Source of the DNA: a virus
Strand: one strand, 5' to 3'
Virus record (IMG/VR): IMGVR_UViG_3300036851_000074
Location: 1 to 40,435 of that record
DNA length: 40,435 nt
Under the pieces are notes generated by a model. It saw only the letters and a list, made by a program, of their open reading frames with translations. It made no database searches and was not told the DNA's origin. The position numbers and the translations under genes were made by a program. Each line of letters starts with the position of its first letter. The first letter of the stretch is position 1. This document shows, piece after piece, positions 15,275 to 22,939 of this stretch.

Positions 15275-17361
15275 CGACGAAGGTCGAGATCCAGACCGCG
15301 CCCGGTGTGTGGCTGGATATCACTGACGACGTGTACCAGCGGGACTCGATCCAGATCTCGCGGGGCCGCAGTGATGAGCAGTCGCAGGCGGGTCCGCAGC
15401 GGATGACGTTCACCCTGGACAACCGCGCCGGCAGGTACAGTCCACGGAATCCTTTGTCGGACCTGTATGGGAAGATCGCACGCAACACCCCTGTCCGCTG
15501 CGTGTTGGACGGGGTGTACGGCCGCTTCTACGGCGAGGTGTCGTCGTGGCCCCCGAAGTGGGATCCGTCGCATTCCGACAACTATGTCCCGGTCGAGGCG
15601 TACGGGGTCCTGCGGAGGTTGGGTCAGGGTCAGCCTCCGGTGTCGAATGCCTTGCGGGACTGGATCCTGCAGCAGTCGACACTATGGGCGTACTACCCGC
15701 TGTCGGGTGGTGAGGGCACGACGTACAGCCAGAACATCGCCCCCGGTAAGACGGGTTCGTTCCGTGGCGCGAACGGGCCGGTCTTCTCCTACGGCGTCGA
15801 CATGGGCGCGGCGTGGCTCGGGACCGGGATGGAACTGAACTCGACCGAGACGACGAGTTGGATGGAAGGTGGCGGCAACGCCGCCGGGTCGAACGCCGCA
15901 TTCGACTTCGTGTTCCAATCCCCGGCGCTCGGTGTGCTGGACGTGCAGTTGTGGCCGACGCTTGACAGTTACTGGAACCTGCGGTTGAACACCTCGGCCG
16001 ATGCGGGGACGCTGCAGGTGTCGTACTACGACGACAACATCGGCTTGTGGACCGACGGCGCCTCCGGCCTGATCCCCGCGTTGCAGGACACCAATCTGCA
16101 CACGTGCAGGTTCGAGCTGCAAAACAACGGCCAGACATACGTCGTATACATCGACGGCGCGGGTACGGTCACCAACGGGAACGGTTCCATCCCGTTCCTG
16201 ACCAACATCCCGATGTTCCGGTTCAAGTACGACCGGTTCACGGGCCAGACGGTCATGAACATGGCCCACCTGGCCTTGTGGGCTGACAACACGTGGGCCA
16301 ATATGCCCACCGCCGCCGCGTACCATGATGCCGCGTTCGCGTACTCGGGTGAGGATGCGGTCAACCGTCTTACCCGGATCGCCACCGACGCCGACCTCCT
16401 GTTCAGCGCCAACGCTTCGGATCCGAACGAGGCGGCGATCATGGGGCCGCAGTTCACGGAGACGAGGTTGGCGCAGTTCCGTGACGTCGAGACAACCGAC
16501 ATGGGGCTCCTCTACGAGGACACCGTCACCTCGGCGCTGGAGTACAAGTCCCGGTCGTCGCTGTACAACCTGACCCCGGCGTTCACCCTGGACTATTCGG
16601 CGGGGCACGTGTCGCCCCCGCTGGAGCCGGTGGACGACGACCAAACCACCCGCAACGACGTGACCGCGACGAGACGGGACGGCGGCTCGGCGAGGTTCAC
16701 GGTCGACGAGGGTCCGCTGTCCACCCTGGATCCGCCTGACGGGGTGGGTAGGTATGACACCGAGGTCACGGTGAACGTGCAGACCGACGGGATGTTGGAC
16801 GGTGTCGCGGCGTGGGTCGCGAACCTCGGCACCCTGGACAAGGCCAGGTGGCCTTCGGTGACGGTGAACCTCGCCAACCCGAGGGTCTCGTCCACGCTGA
16901 GGACTCAGATCATCGGCGCGCAGATCGGCGACTGGTTCGTCATCAAGAACATGAGGCAGGCGTACGTCTATGACGACGTGTCCCTGATCATCATCGGCTA
17001 CTCGGAGACGATCGAGCAGTTCCAGCACATCATCACGTTCGTCTGCATGCCCGCTGACCCGTACACGGTCGCCATTTACGACACGGCGAGGTATGACGCG
17101 GACGGCTCCACCCTCACCTCCAATGTCACCTCCACGGCCACGTCCCTGTCGGCGACGAACACGACGACGGTCTGGACGACTGACGCGACGATGTTTCCGT
17201 TCGACATCCGTGTCGGTGGTGAGCGGATGACCGTCACCAACATCACCGGGTCGAGCTCTCCGCAGACGATGACCGTCACCCGATCTGTCAACGGCGTCGT
17301 GAAGGCGCAGACAGCGGGGACCGAGATCGCCCTATGGGACACCCCCAGATATGCACTCTGA
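15271..17361 (+). CDS. Minor tail / tail-tip protein with lectin-like insert
   Basis: 696 residues, GTG start overlapping the tape measure stop. The opening TKVEIQTAPGVWLDITDDVYQRDSI with ISRGR, then TFTLDNRAGRYSPRNPLSDLYG is typical of the main tail-tip protein of this phage group. Residues about 130-345 look like a concanavalin/LamG beta-sandwich (LNSTETTSWMEGG, NLRLNTSADAGTLQV, HTCRFELQNNGQTYVVYIDG). The remainder returns to hub-like sequence. No separate Dit gene is evident, so this protein may cover both roles. Confidence 0.8.
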   Translation: MTTKVEIQTAPGVWLDITDDVYQRDSIQISRGRSDEQSQAGPQRMTFTLDNRAGRYSPRNPLSDLYGKIARNTPVRCVLDGVYGRFYGEVSSWPPKWDPSHSDNYVPVEAYGVLRRLGQGQPPVSNALRDWILQQSTLWAYYPLSGGEGTTYSQNIAPGKTGSFRGANGPVFSYGVDMGAAWLGTGMELNSTETTSWMEGGGNAAGSNAAFDFVFQSPALGVLDVQLWPTLDSYWNLRLNTSADAGTLQVSYYDDNIGLWTDGASGLIPALQDTNLHTCRFELQNNGQTYVVYIDGAGTVTNGNGSIPFLTNIPMFRFKYDRFTGQTVMNMAHLALWADNTWANMPTAAAYHDAAFAYSGEDAVNRLTRIATDADLLFSANASDPNEAAIMGPQFTETRLAQFRDVETTDMGLLYEDTVTSALEYKSRSSLYNLTPAFTLDYSAGHVSPPLEPVDDDQTTRNDVTATRRDGGSARFTVDEGPLSTLDPPDGVGRYDTEVTVNVQTDGMLDGVAAWVANLGTLDKARWPSVTVNLANPRVSSTLRTQIIGAQIGDWFVIKNMRQAYVYDDVSLIIIGYSETIEQFQHIITFVCMPADPYTVAIYDTARYDADGSTLTSNVTSTATSLSATNTTTVWTTDATMFPFDIRVGGERMTVTNITGSSSPQTMTVTRSVNGVVKAQTAGTEIALWDTPRYAL

Positions 17362-17370
17362 GGAGAACTG

Positions 17371-18048
17371 ATGGTCCAAGCAGCCGGCGACAAGATCCTC
17401 GCCCCCGGATTGCCGAATGTGCAGATGTTCACTTCCAGTGGCTCGTGGACGAAACCGTCAGGTCTGCGGGCGGTGATGGTGGAGTGCATCGGTGGCGGTG
17501 GGGCGGGTGGCGGTGGGGCCAACCCGGGCGGCTCGGGACACTCCAAGGGCGGCGGCGGTGGTGGTGGTGGGTACGTCCGCAAGCTCTACCAGGCATCCGA
17601 CCTCGGCTCGTCCACCTCATTCACGGTGGGTGCGGGTGGCACTGGCGTGTCCGGTGCCAGCGGCAACAACGGCACCGCCACCACCTGGCTGACCCTCACC
17701 GCAGGCGGTGGAAATGGCGGTACCACGTCGACCAGCACGGCGTCTTTCGGCGCTGCGCCGGGCGGTGGCGGCACTGCCAGCGGTGGAGACTTCAACTGCG
17801 GCGGTGGGGCAGGGTCTATCGGCTGGGGTGACGGCAGCCTGGCCGCCTCGGGCAGCGGTGGCTGTAGTGCCTTCGGTGGCGGCGGTGTGGGCAAGGTCGG
17901 GGCCTCCGCCAACTCGTCCAGTGCAGGCGCTCCGGGCAATGCCCCAGGTGGCGGGGGCTCCGGCGGCCTATCCAACGCGACGTCCGGTGTAGCTGTTGCC
18001 GGCGGCAATGGCGCAGCCGGCGCGATCGTCGTGACAACGTATTTCTGA
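17371..18048 (+). CDS. Glycine-rich tail-tip adhesin
   Basis: 225 residues after GAGGAG. An N-terminal strand region (NVQMFTSSGSWTKPSGLRAVMVECIG) precedes long Gly-rich stretches, including eight Gly in a row near residue 65, and the protein ends in GAAGAIVVTTYF. This 'SGSWTKP...V.VEC.GGGG' layout is typical of phage Gly-rich tip proteins that pack as polyglycine helices and bind the cell surface. It probably helps fix host range. Confidence 0.8.
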   Translation: MVQAAGDKILAPGLPNVQMFTSSGSWTKPSGLRAVMVECIGGGGAGGGGANPGGSGHSKGGGGGGGGYVRKLYQASDLGSSTSFTVGAGGTGVSGASGNNGTATTWLTLTAGGGNGGTTSTSTASFGAAPGGGGTASGGDFNCGGGAGSIGWGDGSLAASGSGGCSAFGGGGVGKVGASANSSSAGAPGNAPGGGGSGGLSNATSGVAVAGGNGAAGAIVVTTYF

Positions 18049-18063
18049 GATAGGAGATCCGAT

Positions 18064-18330
18064 ATGCCGTGGTCCGCACCTTCAGCCCAGCCGCCCTCAC
18101 AGGCTGGTTACGCCGCCTACTTCATGTCGACACTGCCGGACAGTGTGGGCGGTGGCGGCCCGTTCACCATCAAGGTCATCGCGGACTGGGAGGTCATCGG
18201 CGCTACGCAAGCGGAGTGGGACGCCGTGTTCCAGTCGGTCGTGGACACCCTCGACTCCTCGGCGGGATTCAACTTCTTGCACGCGGAGAAGCAGGGTGCC
18301 ACCACCTGGACACTCACCCCGAGCCCGTAG
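18064..18330 (+). CDS. Small tail-region protein, hypothetical
   Basis: 88 residues with AGGAGA. After a Pro/Ser-rich start come YAAYFMSTLPDSVGGGGPFTIKVIADWEVIGATQAEWDAVFQSVVDTL and a closing KQGATTWTLTPSP strand. Similar short proteins follow Gly-rich tip genes in other actinophages. Function unknown; likely virion or chaperone. Confidence 0.6.
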   Translation: MPWSAPSAQPPSQAGYAAYFMSTLPDSVGGGGPFTIKVIADWEVIGATQAEWDAVFQSVVDTLDSSAGFNFLHAEKQGATTWTLTPSP

Positions 18331-18340
18331 GAGGTGACGG

Positions 18341-18505
18341 GTGGGGAAGAAACCCACCCAGGAGGAACGGATCGCCGACCTCGAGCGGCGCCTTGCCGCA
18401 CTCGACGCCGAGCATGAGGAACGGATCGCGGCGATCGAGGCGGCGTGCAGGGCATTCGCCGTGGTGTTCGCGATTCCCAGAATCACTCCTGGGGACGAGG
18501 GCTAG
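18341..18505 (+). CDS. Short coiled-coil protein
   Basis: 54 residues; GTG 18341 lies five bases after a perfect GGAGGT site that overlaps the preceding stop. The chain KPTQEERIADLERRLAALDAEH then ERIAAIEAACRAF is a continuous amphipathic helix with heptad Leu/Ile/Ala, and it ends with VVFAIPRITPGDEG. It precedes the holin-like protein and could be a partner in tail or lysis assembly. No family recognised. Confidence 0.7.
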   Translation: MGKKPTQEERIADLERRLAALDAEHEERIAAIEAACRAFAVVFAIPRITPGDEG

Positions 18506-18524
18506 TTGAACTGGGGAGGTGCCT

Positions 18525-18824
18525 GTGCCTGATGAGCCCACGAACTGGGAACTCAAACGCAACTATGAGAGTCTGCGGGCCGACATGCGCGAGGGCTTCA
18601 ACCAGGTCAATACCCGCCTCGACAAGATGCCCAGCTCGGAAGTGTTCACCGCTCTCCTGGGTGAGCTCCAGCGCCGCGTCCTCGACGTCGAGCAGGACGT
18701 TGCGAATGACCAGCAGAACCGCAAGTCTGATCGGCGCCTCGTCGCAGGGGCCATCCTCGCCGGAGTCGTGTCGCTCGTGACGCAGTTCGTGACGAGCCTG
18801 CTGGCAGCCAAGGGGGCCGGATGA
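18525..18824 (+). CDS. Holin-like protein: coiled coil plus C-terminal TM
   Basis: 99 residues from GTG 18525 (GGGGAGG five bases upstream; GTG 18519 is on that site). A soluble helical part ([46 protein letters not shown]) is followed by one TM segment, about 72-92 ([23 protein letters not shown]). This resembles XhlA/hemolysin-type phage proteins that help holins in lysis. It overlaps the collagen-like gene by four bases. Confidence 0.65.
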   Translation: MPDEPTNWELKRNYESLRADMREGFNQVNTRLDKMPSSEVFTALLGELQRRVLDVEQDVANDQQNRKSDRRLVAGAILAGVVSLVTQFVTSLLAAKGAG

Positions 18825-19444
18825 GAAGGCGTCCCATTCGGCGAATCTGGTGGCTCTATTTCCTTGGCTTCACAACCCTGGTCGCGTTGCTGGTGTGGAC
18901 GCAGACCTCGATCCAGTCGCTCGGCGACGACCTGAAACAGAGCCAGGCCGACAACGCCGCCCTCGCTGCCCAGGTCCGCGCTCTCGGCGGGAAGCCGGTA
19001 GCCGAAGGTAAGCCCGGTGCGCGCGGCGACCAAGGCCCTCCAGGTCCGCAAGGTCCACCTGGCCCACAAGGCGCCCCCGGTCCAGTAGGGAAGCCGGGAC
19101 TGATGGGTGTGGCCGGCCAAACCCCCGCATGCCTGCTCGCGCCTACCCAGTGTGTCGGTCCGAAAGGAGCCACCGGCAACCAAGGCGAGACTGGCCCCCA
19201 AGGACCGCAGGGCGATACCGGCGCTACAGGTCCGCAGGGCGATCAAGGCGTCCCTGGGGTAGACGGCAAGGACGGTGCCGATGGCAAGGACGGAACTGAC
19301 GGTGCGCCGGGTGCTGATGGCCGCGGCATCACCAAGGTCGAGTGCCAGCAGGACGGTACTTGGCTCATCACCTACACCGACGCGACCACCAGCACGACAG
19401 AAGGACCGTGCCGAGTGATCCCACCCATAGGAACGGGGAGTTGA
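18821..19444 (+). CDS. Membrane-anchored collagen-like protein
   Basis: 207 residues. A basic N-terminus and TM helix (about 9-27) predict type II anchoring. A short coiled coil (33-57) follows, then Gly-X-Y repeats at about 63-98 and 113-169, interrupted by a loop with two Cys ([10 protein letters not shown]), and a small C-terminal domain ([18 protein letters not shown]). It lies between a holin-like gene and the amidase, so a role at the cell envelope around lysis is possible; a tail-fibre role is the alternative. Confidence 0.8.
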   Translation: MRRRPIRRIWWLYFLGFTTLVALLVWTQTSIQSLGDDLKQSQADNAALAAQVRALGGKPVAEGKPGARGDQGPPGPQGPPGPQGAPGPVGKPGLMGVAGQTPACLLAPTQCVGPKGATGNQGETGPQGPQGDTGATGPQGDQGVPGVDGKDGADGKDGTDGAPGADGRGITKVECQQDGTWLITYTDATTSTTEGPCRVIPPIGTGS

Positions 19445-19447
19445 ACC

Positions 19448-20242
19448 ATGTGGTATCCAGGTGCGGTCAAGAAGGAGATCCGCCCCGGCGAGAACGACCC
19501 GATGATCGTCCCGATCGGTGTCATCCTGCACACCGACGCCGGCAACTCGGCATCGCTGTTCAACTACTTCAACGGACCGAGCGGCGGGATCGAATCCCAC
19601 TTCCACATCCCGAAGGTGAATCCGGTCGAGCAGTACCGCGACACCGGCTACGAGGCGGACGCGAACCTGAAGGCGAACAGCTTCTGGGTCAACGGCATCC
19701 GCTTCGGCTTCCTATCGGTCGAGACCCAGGGTTACGCCACCGATCCGTGGAACGACTACCAGCTCGCGGAGATCAAGAAGCTGATCCTGTGGGCGCGCTC
19801 GGTCCATAAGGACATCCAGCTGCGGGTATGCCCGGGACCGTTCTCGGCGGGGATCGGCTACCACGTGATGTTCGGTGCCCCGGGTCCGTGGACGCCAGTG
19901 GCTAAGGTCTGCCCCGGTCCTCTCAGGGTCAAGCAGTTTGAAGACATTCTGGTCCCCTGGTTCAAGAACCCCGTCTCACCACTGGAGAGCGATATGAGCG
20001 CTGAAGATGTCAAGGCCATCAACGACTACACGGCCGCGGTATCGACTCAGATCCAGAAGCACATCGACCAGCTGATCGACGACATCGGCCGGAGTGCTGC
20101 GGCTGCGACGATGGCGCTGCTGAACACGGACGAGCTCGCCGCGAAGATCGTGGCGAGTCTCCCGTCCGGGGCGGTGGACCAGGCCACCGTCGAGGCCGGT
20201 GTCCGTGCAGTCCTCAAGGCGGGCACAGACCCGTCCGCCTGA
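19448..20242 (+). CDS. Endolysin: N-acetylmuramoyl-L-alanine amidase
   Basis: 264 residues. The amidase_2/PGRP fold is clear: zinc ligands H28 (ILHTDAG), H139 (GYHVMFG) and C155 (VCPGPLR), and catalytic Glu in SVETQG (E92). It cuts the bond between MurNAc and the stem peptide. Residues about 180-264 are helical and unlike a known wall-binding domain (DMSAEDVKAINDYTAAVSTQ, ATVEAGVRAVLKAG). There is no signal peptide, so holin-type proteins nearby should release it. Stop and next start share one base. Confidence 0.93.
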   Translation: MWYPGAVKKEIRPGENDPMIVPIGVILHTDAGNSASLFNYFNGPSGGIESHFHIPKVNPVEQYRDTGYEADANLKANSFWVNGIRFGFLSVETQGYATDPWNDYQLAEIKKLILWARSVHKDIQLRVCPGPFSAGIGYHVMFGAPGPWTPVAKVCPGPLRVKQFEDILVPWFKNPVSPLESDMSAEDVKAINDYTAAVSTQIQKHIDQLIDDIGRSAAAATMALLNTDELAAKIVASLPSGAVDQATVEAGVRAVLKAGTDPSA

Positions 20243-20421
20243 TGGCGTTGTACGAGTACGAAACGTGGAGCGGTATCAAGCAAAGCATCGAAGCCGACCA
20301 CGTCGTCTTCAAACCTGGCCACGTTCTCTTCTTGAGCGCCGACTCCCAACTGGTGCTGGCGGAACGGAACCCGAACGTCAACCACCTGAGACAGGTATCC
20401 CCAGAGGTAGGTGGACTGTGA
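20242..20421 (+). CDS. Small hypothetical protein in lysis cassette
   Basis: 59 residues, ATG sharing a base with the amidase stop (TGATG) and ending in a four-base overlap with the holin. A compact beta pattern is seen (YEYETWSGIKQSIEADHVVF, HVLFLSADSQLVLAERN). Soluble, no TM. The tight packing between two lysis genes makes it real; function unknown. Confidence 0.7.
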   Translation: MALYEYETWSGIKQSIEADHVVFKPGHVLFLSADSQLVLAERNPNVNHLRQVSPEVGGL

Positions 20422-20606
20422 AGTACGCAAAAGCTATCTACGGTGCCGGGATTGGCTTCATCGCTCCCGGTGCTGCCGTGCTGGTGACGGAACTGGCCGG
20501 CGACGGCATTCAAGGCTCGGACTGGCTGAAGGCTGGTCTTGTCTGCATCGTGTCCGCTGCTGCTGTCGGTGGTGGTGTTGCGCTCGCTCCGAAGAACGCC
20601 GACTGA
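20418..20606 (+). CDS. Holin (putative, two TM)
   Basis: 62 residues from GTG 20418. Two hydrophobic segments (about 8-26, YGAGIGFIAPGAAVLVTEL; and 38-56, KAGLVCIVSAAAVGGGVAL) with a charged turn (GDGIQGSDW) and a short tail KNAD. This matches small class II-type phage holins that open the membrane and set lysis time. It directly follows the amidase and the small linked gene. Confidence 0.75.
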   Translation: MKYAKAIYGAGIGFIAPGAAVLVTELAGDGIQGSDWLKAGLVCIVSAAAVGGGVALAPKNAD

Positions 20607-20607
20607 C

Positions 20608-20706
20608 ATGCCCCGCTGGGTGTGGGTCGCTGTCGGTCTCGCCGCGGTGTTGCTGATCCTATGGCTGCTGGGGATCCGGTTCGGCCTGTCCGTGAGCGGC
20701 GGCTGA
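20608..20706 (+). CDS. Single-TM lysis peptide
   Basis: 32 residues, ATG one base after the holin stop. MPRW, then a TM helix VWVAVGLAAVLLILWLLGI, and a short tail RFGLSVSGG. Tiny one-span peptides next to holins often act as holin partner or antiholin. Its last codon lies just before the terminator. No ribosome site of its own; translation is probably coupled. Confidence 0.6.
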   Translation: MPRWVWVAVGLAAVLLILWLLGIRFGLSVSGG

Positions 20707-20761
20707 CAAGCGCGGCCTCGTCACCTCATCCCCGTGGGTGGCGAGGTCGCCCCAGATATGG

Positions 20762-20799
20762 CGCAGCCCCCGGTTTCCACGCCGGGGGCTGCGTTTCTT
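20762..20799 (+). terminator. Strong terminator ending the late block
   Basis: Perfect 12-bp arms cgcagcccccgg and ccgggggctgcg around an eight-base loop (tttccacg), followed by a T-rich tail (tttctt). It ends rightward late transcription just after the lysis genes and, read from the other strand, can stop the convergent leftward genes. A second, weaker stem (near 20716-20744) precedes it. Confidence 0.88.
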
Positions 20800-20839
20800 G
20801 CGTACCGGGGCCACAAGGCCATGAGGACCCGGTAGATCG

Positions 20840-21103
20840 TTACCCGGTCGCCAGTCTCAGTGTGACGATCACCGCTCCTGCCAGCCATGACCACAGCAGG
20901 ATCTGTCCCATGCCAGCCCAGCGCCAGCGTCTGACGTTCCGGGGTTGGAGCGTCCAGGGGAAGATCATGGCGAAGGCGAGCAGGGGCCAGAGAGCGAACA
21001 CGAGGAGCAACGCGGATTCCGGCACCAAGAACCAGACAGTGGTGACTAGTGCTGCGCCGACCAACATGGTGATGGTGTTCTCGCGGCCCGCGGTCGCGGT
21101 CAT
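20840..21103 (-). CDS. Membrane protein, three TM segments
   Basis: 87 residues from ATG 21103, which overlaps the upstream stop by four bases (ATGA). Hydrophobic segments are TMLVGAALVTTVWFL, ALLLVFALWPLLAFAMIF and GQILLWSWLAGAVIVTL. The region NVRRWRW between the last two is basic. It is the last gene of a leftward cluster that converges on the late terminator. Function unknown. Confidence 0.7.
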   Translation of the reverse strand: MTATAGRENTITMLVGAALVTTVWFLVPESALLLVFALWPLLAFAMIFPWTLQPRNVRRWRWAGMGQILLWSWLAGAVIVTLRLATG

Positions 21104-21324
21104 TCCTCGTCCAGCCAGTGCAGTCTGCCGTCCCCGGTGGCGTGGTGACCTACATGGCGGTCGTTGAGGACGCACGCACCCCCGGTCCTGTGGGTTTCCC
21201 CGCAGGCTGTGGAGCGGACCTGCGCCTCCAGCGCGTCAGCGATCCGCCGCAACTCGATGAGGAAGTCGGCTGGGGTGATGTCTTTCAGTTGGTCGTTCAG
21301 CCACTCGACACCGGGCTCACTCAT
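21100..21324 (-). CDS. Small His/Cys-rich protein
   Basis: 74 residues from ATG 21324 (GGGAGGA about ten bases upstream on the coding strand); an ATG at 21333 sits too close to that site. A helical first half (EWLNDQLKDITPADFLIELRRIADALEAQ) is followed by CGETHRTGGAC and DRHVGHH, which could bind a metal. It overlaps both neighbours by four bases, so it is part of the leftward unit. Confidence 0.65.
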   Translation of the reverse strand: MSEPGVEWLNDQLKDITPADFLIELRRIADALEAQVRSTACGETHRTGGACVLNDRHVGHHATGDGRLHWLDEE

Positions 21325-21761
21325 GGCTTCCATTCCTCCCGATAATCGGCTCTGTCGGCATACGGCCATGCGAGCAGGCGCAGCGTCTCGCAGACGAAGG
21401 TGCCGTCCGGGAAGCAGTCTCTGCCGTAGTCCTCGTGGGTTTCTGGCGACATGTTGGTCCAGAAGCAAAGCTCACTGCTTGGCATGTGCAGTTCGAGGAT
21501 CTTCCGGTCGGCCGCGACCCGGGCCAGCACCGAAGCGGGGTCATGAGCGACGATGTGGGCTCCGATCTCCTCACTGATGCCGCCTCCGTATGCCCCGCAG
21601 GCGACATAGCCGCCACGCTCAGCCCCCACCACGTCATCGGCACCCATGTTCCATTCCTGGCCCGGATACTGCTCGGCGGCTGCCTTAGCTAGCCGCTCTT
21701 CCTCATCCCAGATCTCGGTGAGCCATGCTGCCAGGTCAACAGTCTGTGTCTCAGCAGCCAT
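21321..21761 (-). CDS. DUF6221 family protein
   Basis: About 146 residues from ATG 21761 (GTG 21773 would add four). Recognised by HIVAHDPASVLARVAADRKILELH and the closing LRLLAWPYADRADYREEW, with an acidic N-terminal helix (LTEIWDEEERLAKAAAEQ). The family is common in actinobacteria and their phages and has no known function. It sits in the middle of the leftward cluster, opposite to the late genes, which suggests expression separate from lysis genes. Confidence 0.75.
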   Translation of the reverse strand: MAAETQTVDLAAWLTEIWDEEERLAKAAAEQYPGQEWNMGADDVVGAERGGYVACGAYGGGISEEIGAHIVAHDPASVLARVAADRKILELHMPSSELCFWTNMSPETHEDYGRDCFPDGTFVCETLRLLAWPYADRADYREEWKP

Positions 21762-21906
21762 GAGAGCAGCCACCTAGGTAGCGATGGTTCTCCCAGTGGT
21801 CGAGCGCCGCCTTGTATTCCTCCAGCGTCTCTGGCTCAGTAAATGCGCCGCAGTTGGCTTCGCAGCCGACGGTCGGCCGCTCGTCATCCAGCTTGCTATC
21901 GTTCAC
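21751..21906 (-). CDS. Small Cys-containing protein
   Basis: 51 residues from GTG 21906 with AAGGAG eight bases upstream. It contains VGCEANCGAF, EPETLEEYKAALDHW and ends GGCSHGC, so four Cys and a His could form a small metal site. It overlaps the DUF6221 start by 11 bases. Coding is supported mainly by the ribosome site and overlap. Confidence 0.55.
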   Translation of the reverse strand: MNDSKLDDERPTVGCEANCGAFTEPETLEEYKAALDHWENHRYLGGCSHGC

Positions 21907-21935
21907 TCGTCGAACTCCTTCTCAGTTCGGCTCGC

Positions 21936-21971
21936 GCCGCCACCTCGTTCACGCGGGGTGGCGGCTCTTTT
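21936..21971. terminator. Stem-loop downstream of the SGNH esterase gene
   Basis: Nine-base arms gccgccacc and ggtggcggc around a 12-base loop, with TCTTTT following on the + strand. It lies just beyond the stop of the leftward esterase gene and upstream of the leftward small cluster. The T-tract is on the + strand side; for leftward transcripts it is a stem without a U-run and may allow partial readthrough. Confidence 0.65.
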
Positions 21972-21990
21972 GCTGTTTGGCAGCGTACCT

Positions 21991-22686
21991 CTACAAACGG
22001 CTTGCGATCACGCCCGCCCAGTAGGCGCAGCCGTTACCGTGACCGGTGCCCGCAGTAGCCCATGGGTGGACGCCGTCCTGCAGGTAGTACGACAGTGCCC
22101 GACCGCGCCCGACAGCGCTGGTGAGTGCGGGGGTCCAGCCGATGACGTTCGGGCTCGAGGCGTAGATCGCGGCGTTCACCTGACCCGAGTTGCGGATGTC
22201 GCTCGCGAGGTAGGCAGGACGACCTACGTAGGTGTCCACCCAGTACAGCTTCGAGCCGGTCTCGGACATCCACCTCGCGGCGCGGGAGACCTGAGCGGGA
22301 GCGGCGAACGGGTTGAAGACGTCGTTCGTACCGGCGGCCATCACCACCACCGGGGGCAGGGACAGCTGGTTCATGAGCAGGTCCGTCAGTTGCTTGGTGT
22401 TCGCGCCTGACTGAGCGGCGACAGCCAGCGTCTTGCCTTTGGCGGCCAGCGCGGTCCTGAGTGCCGGGTAGCACCGTGCGGTGATGGAGTCCCCGACGAT
22501 CAGGACGTCCGCGGACTTGCCCGATGTGACGGAGTTGCCGGTGATGCCACCCCAGTAGCCGGAGCCGTAGTTGACGCGGACAGGTACAGCGTCGTACTGG
22601 CTGCCGGCGTCGGCGGTGAGTACGCCGCACCATGCCGCCACCAAGACGGCGACGGCGAGCAGCTTGAAGCGGGTCGTGACGTTCAT
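21991..22686 (-). CDS. Secreted SGNH (GDSL-type) esterase
   Basis: 231 residues from ATG 22686 (GAGAGGA six bases upstream). A signal peptide is clear (basic MNVTTRFK, hydrophobic LLAVAVLVAAWCGVL, then TADAGS). SGNH blocks follow: GDSIT with Ser67, a Gly in QSGA, GTND with Asn121, and DGVHP with Asp204/His207. Family members hydrolyse esters of lipids or carbohydrates outside the cell. It lies beside the putative attP, hence at a prophage end after integration, where lysogenic conversion genes are usual. LysB-like action on envelope esters is an alternative guess. Confidence 0.85.
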   Translation of the reverse strand: MNVTTRFKLLAVAVLVAAWCGVLTADAGSQYDAVPVRVNYGSGYWGGITGNSVTSGKSADVLIVGDSITARCYPALRTALAAKGKTLAVAAQSGANTKQLTDLLMNQLSLPPVVVMAAGTNDVFNPFAAPAQVSRAARWMSETGSKLYWVDTYVGRPAYLASDIRNSGQVNAAIYASSPNVIGWTPALTSAVGRGRALSYYLQDGVHPWATAGTGHGNGCAYWAGVIASRL

Positions 22687-22699
22687 TGCGGATCCTCTC

Positions 22700-22939
22700 G
22701 CCGCTCCACTGCCGCTCCAGATTGTGCAGGTTCCTTTCGGAACCGCCTGCGGAGTGGCGTTCTGAGCGTGAAATCGTGGGATTTGGCTGGGTGCCCCTGC
22801 GATCTGTCACTTTCCTGGCGTGGAAGTAAGAACCGCAGGTCAGGGGCTCTTATGGGTCCAATGTAGCACAAAACGGGTTCATTCGGGAATACCTGAGTCC
22901 GCCTGAGGTGGTTCCTCCTGCCGCTCCACTGCCGCTCCA
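22700..22939. other. Candidate attP with paired arm-type repeats
   Basis: The 20-base sequence gccgctccactgccgctcca occurs at 22700-22719 and again at 22920-22939, both direct. Each copy is itself two direct nine-base repeats (gccgctcca) two bases apart. Two pairs of direct repeats about 200 bases apart flanking an uncoded region beside the integrase gene match the arm-site layout of tyrosine-integrase attP sites. The right pair lies within the integrase 3' end. The core is not identified. Confidence 0.6.
22726..22750. repeat. Inverted repeat inside candidate attP
   Basis: ggttcc and ggaacc pair across tttc, and gcagg and cctgc extend the stem past a small asymmetry. It could be a core-like inverted pair for strand exchange, or an RNA stem between integrase and esterase genes. 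There is no T-tract on either strand. Confidence 0.45.

Noticed and set aside
15682-17028. A 448-residue antisense frame over the tail-tip gene
   Set aside because: Same shadow effect: Arg/His/Val-rich, no start signal, and the tail protein is well supported.
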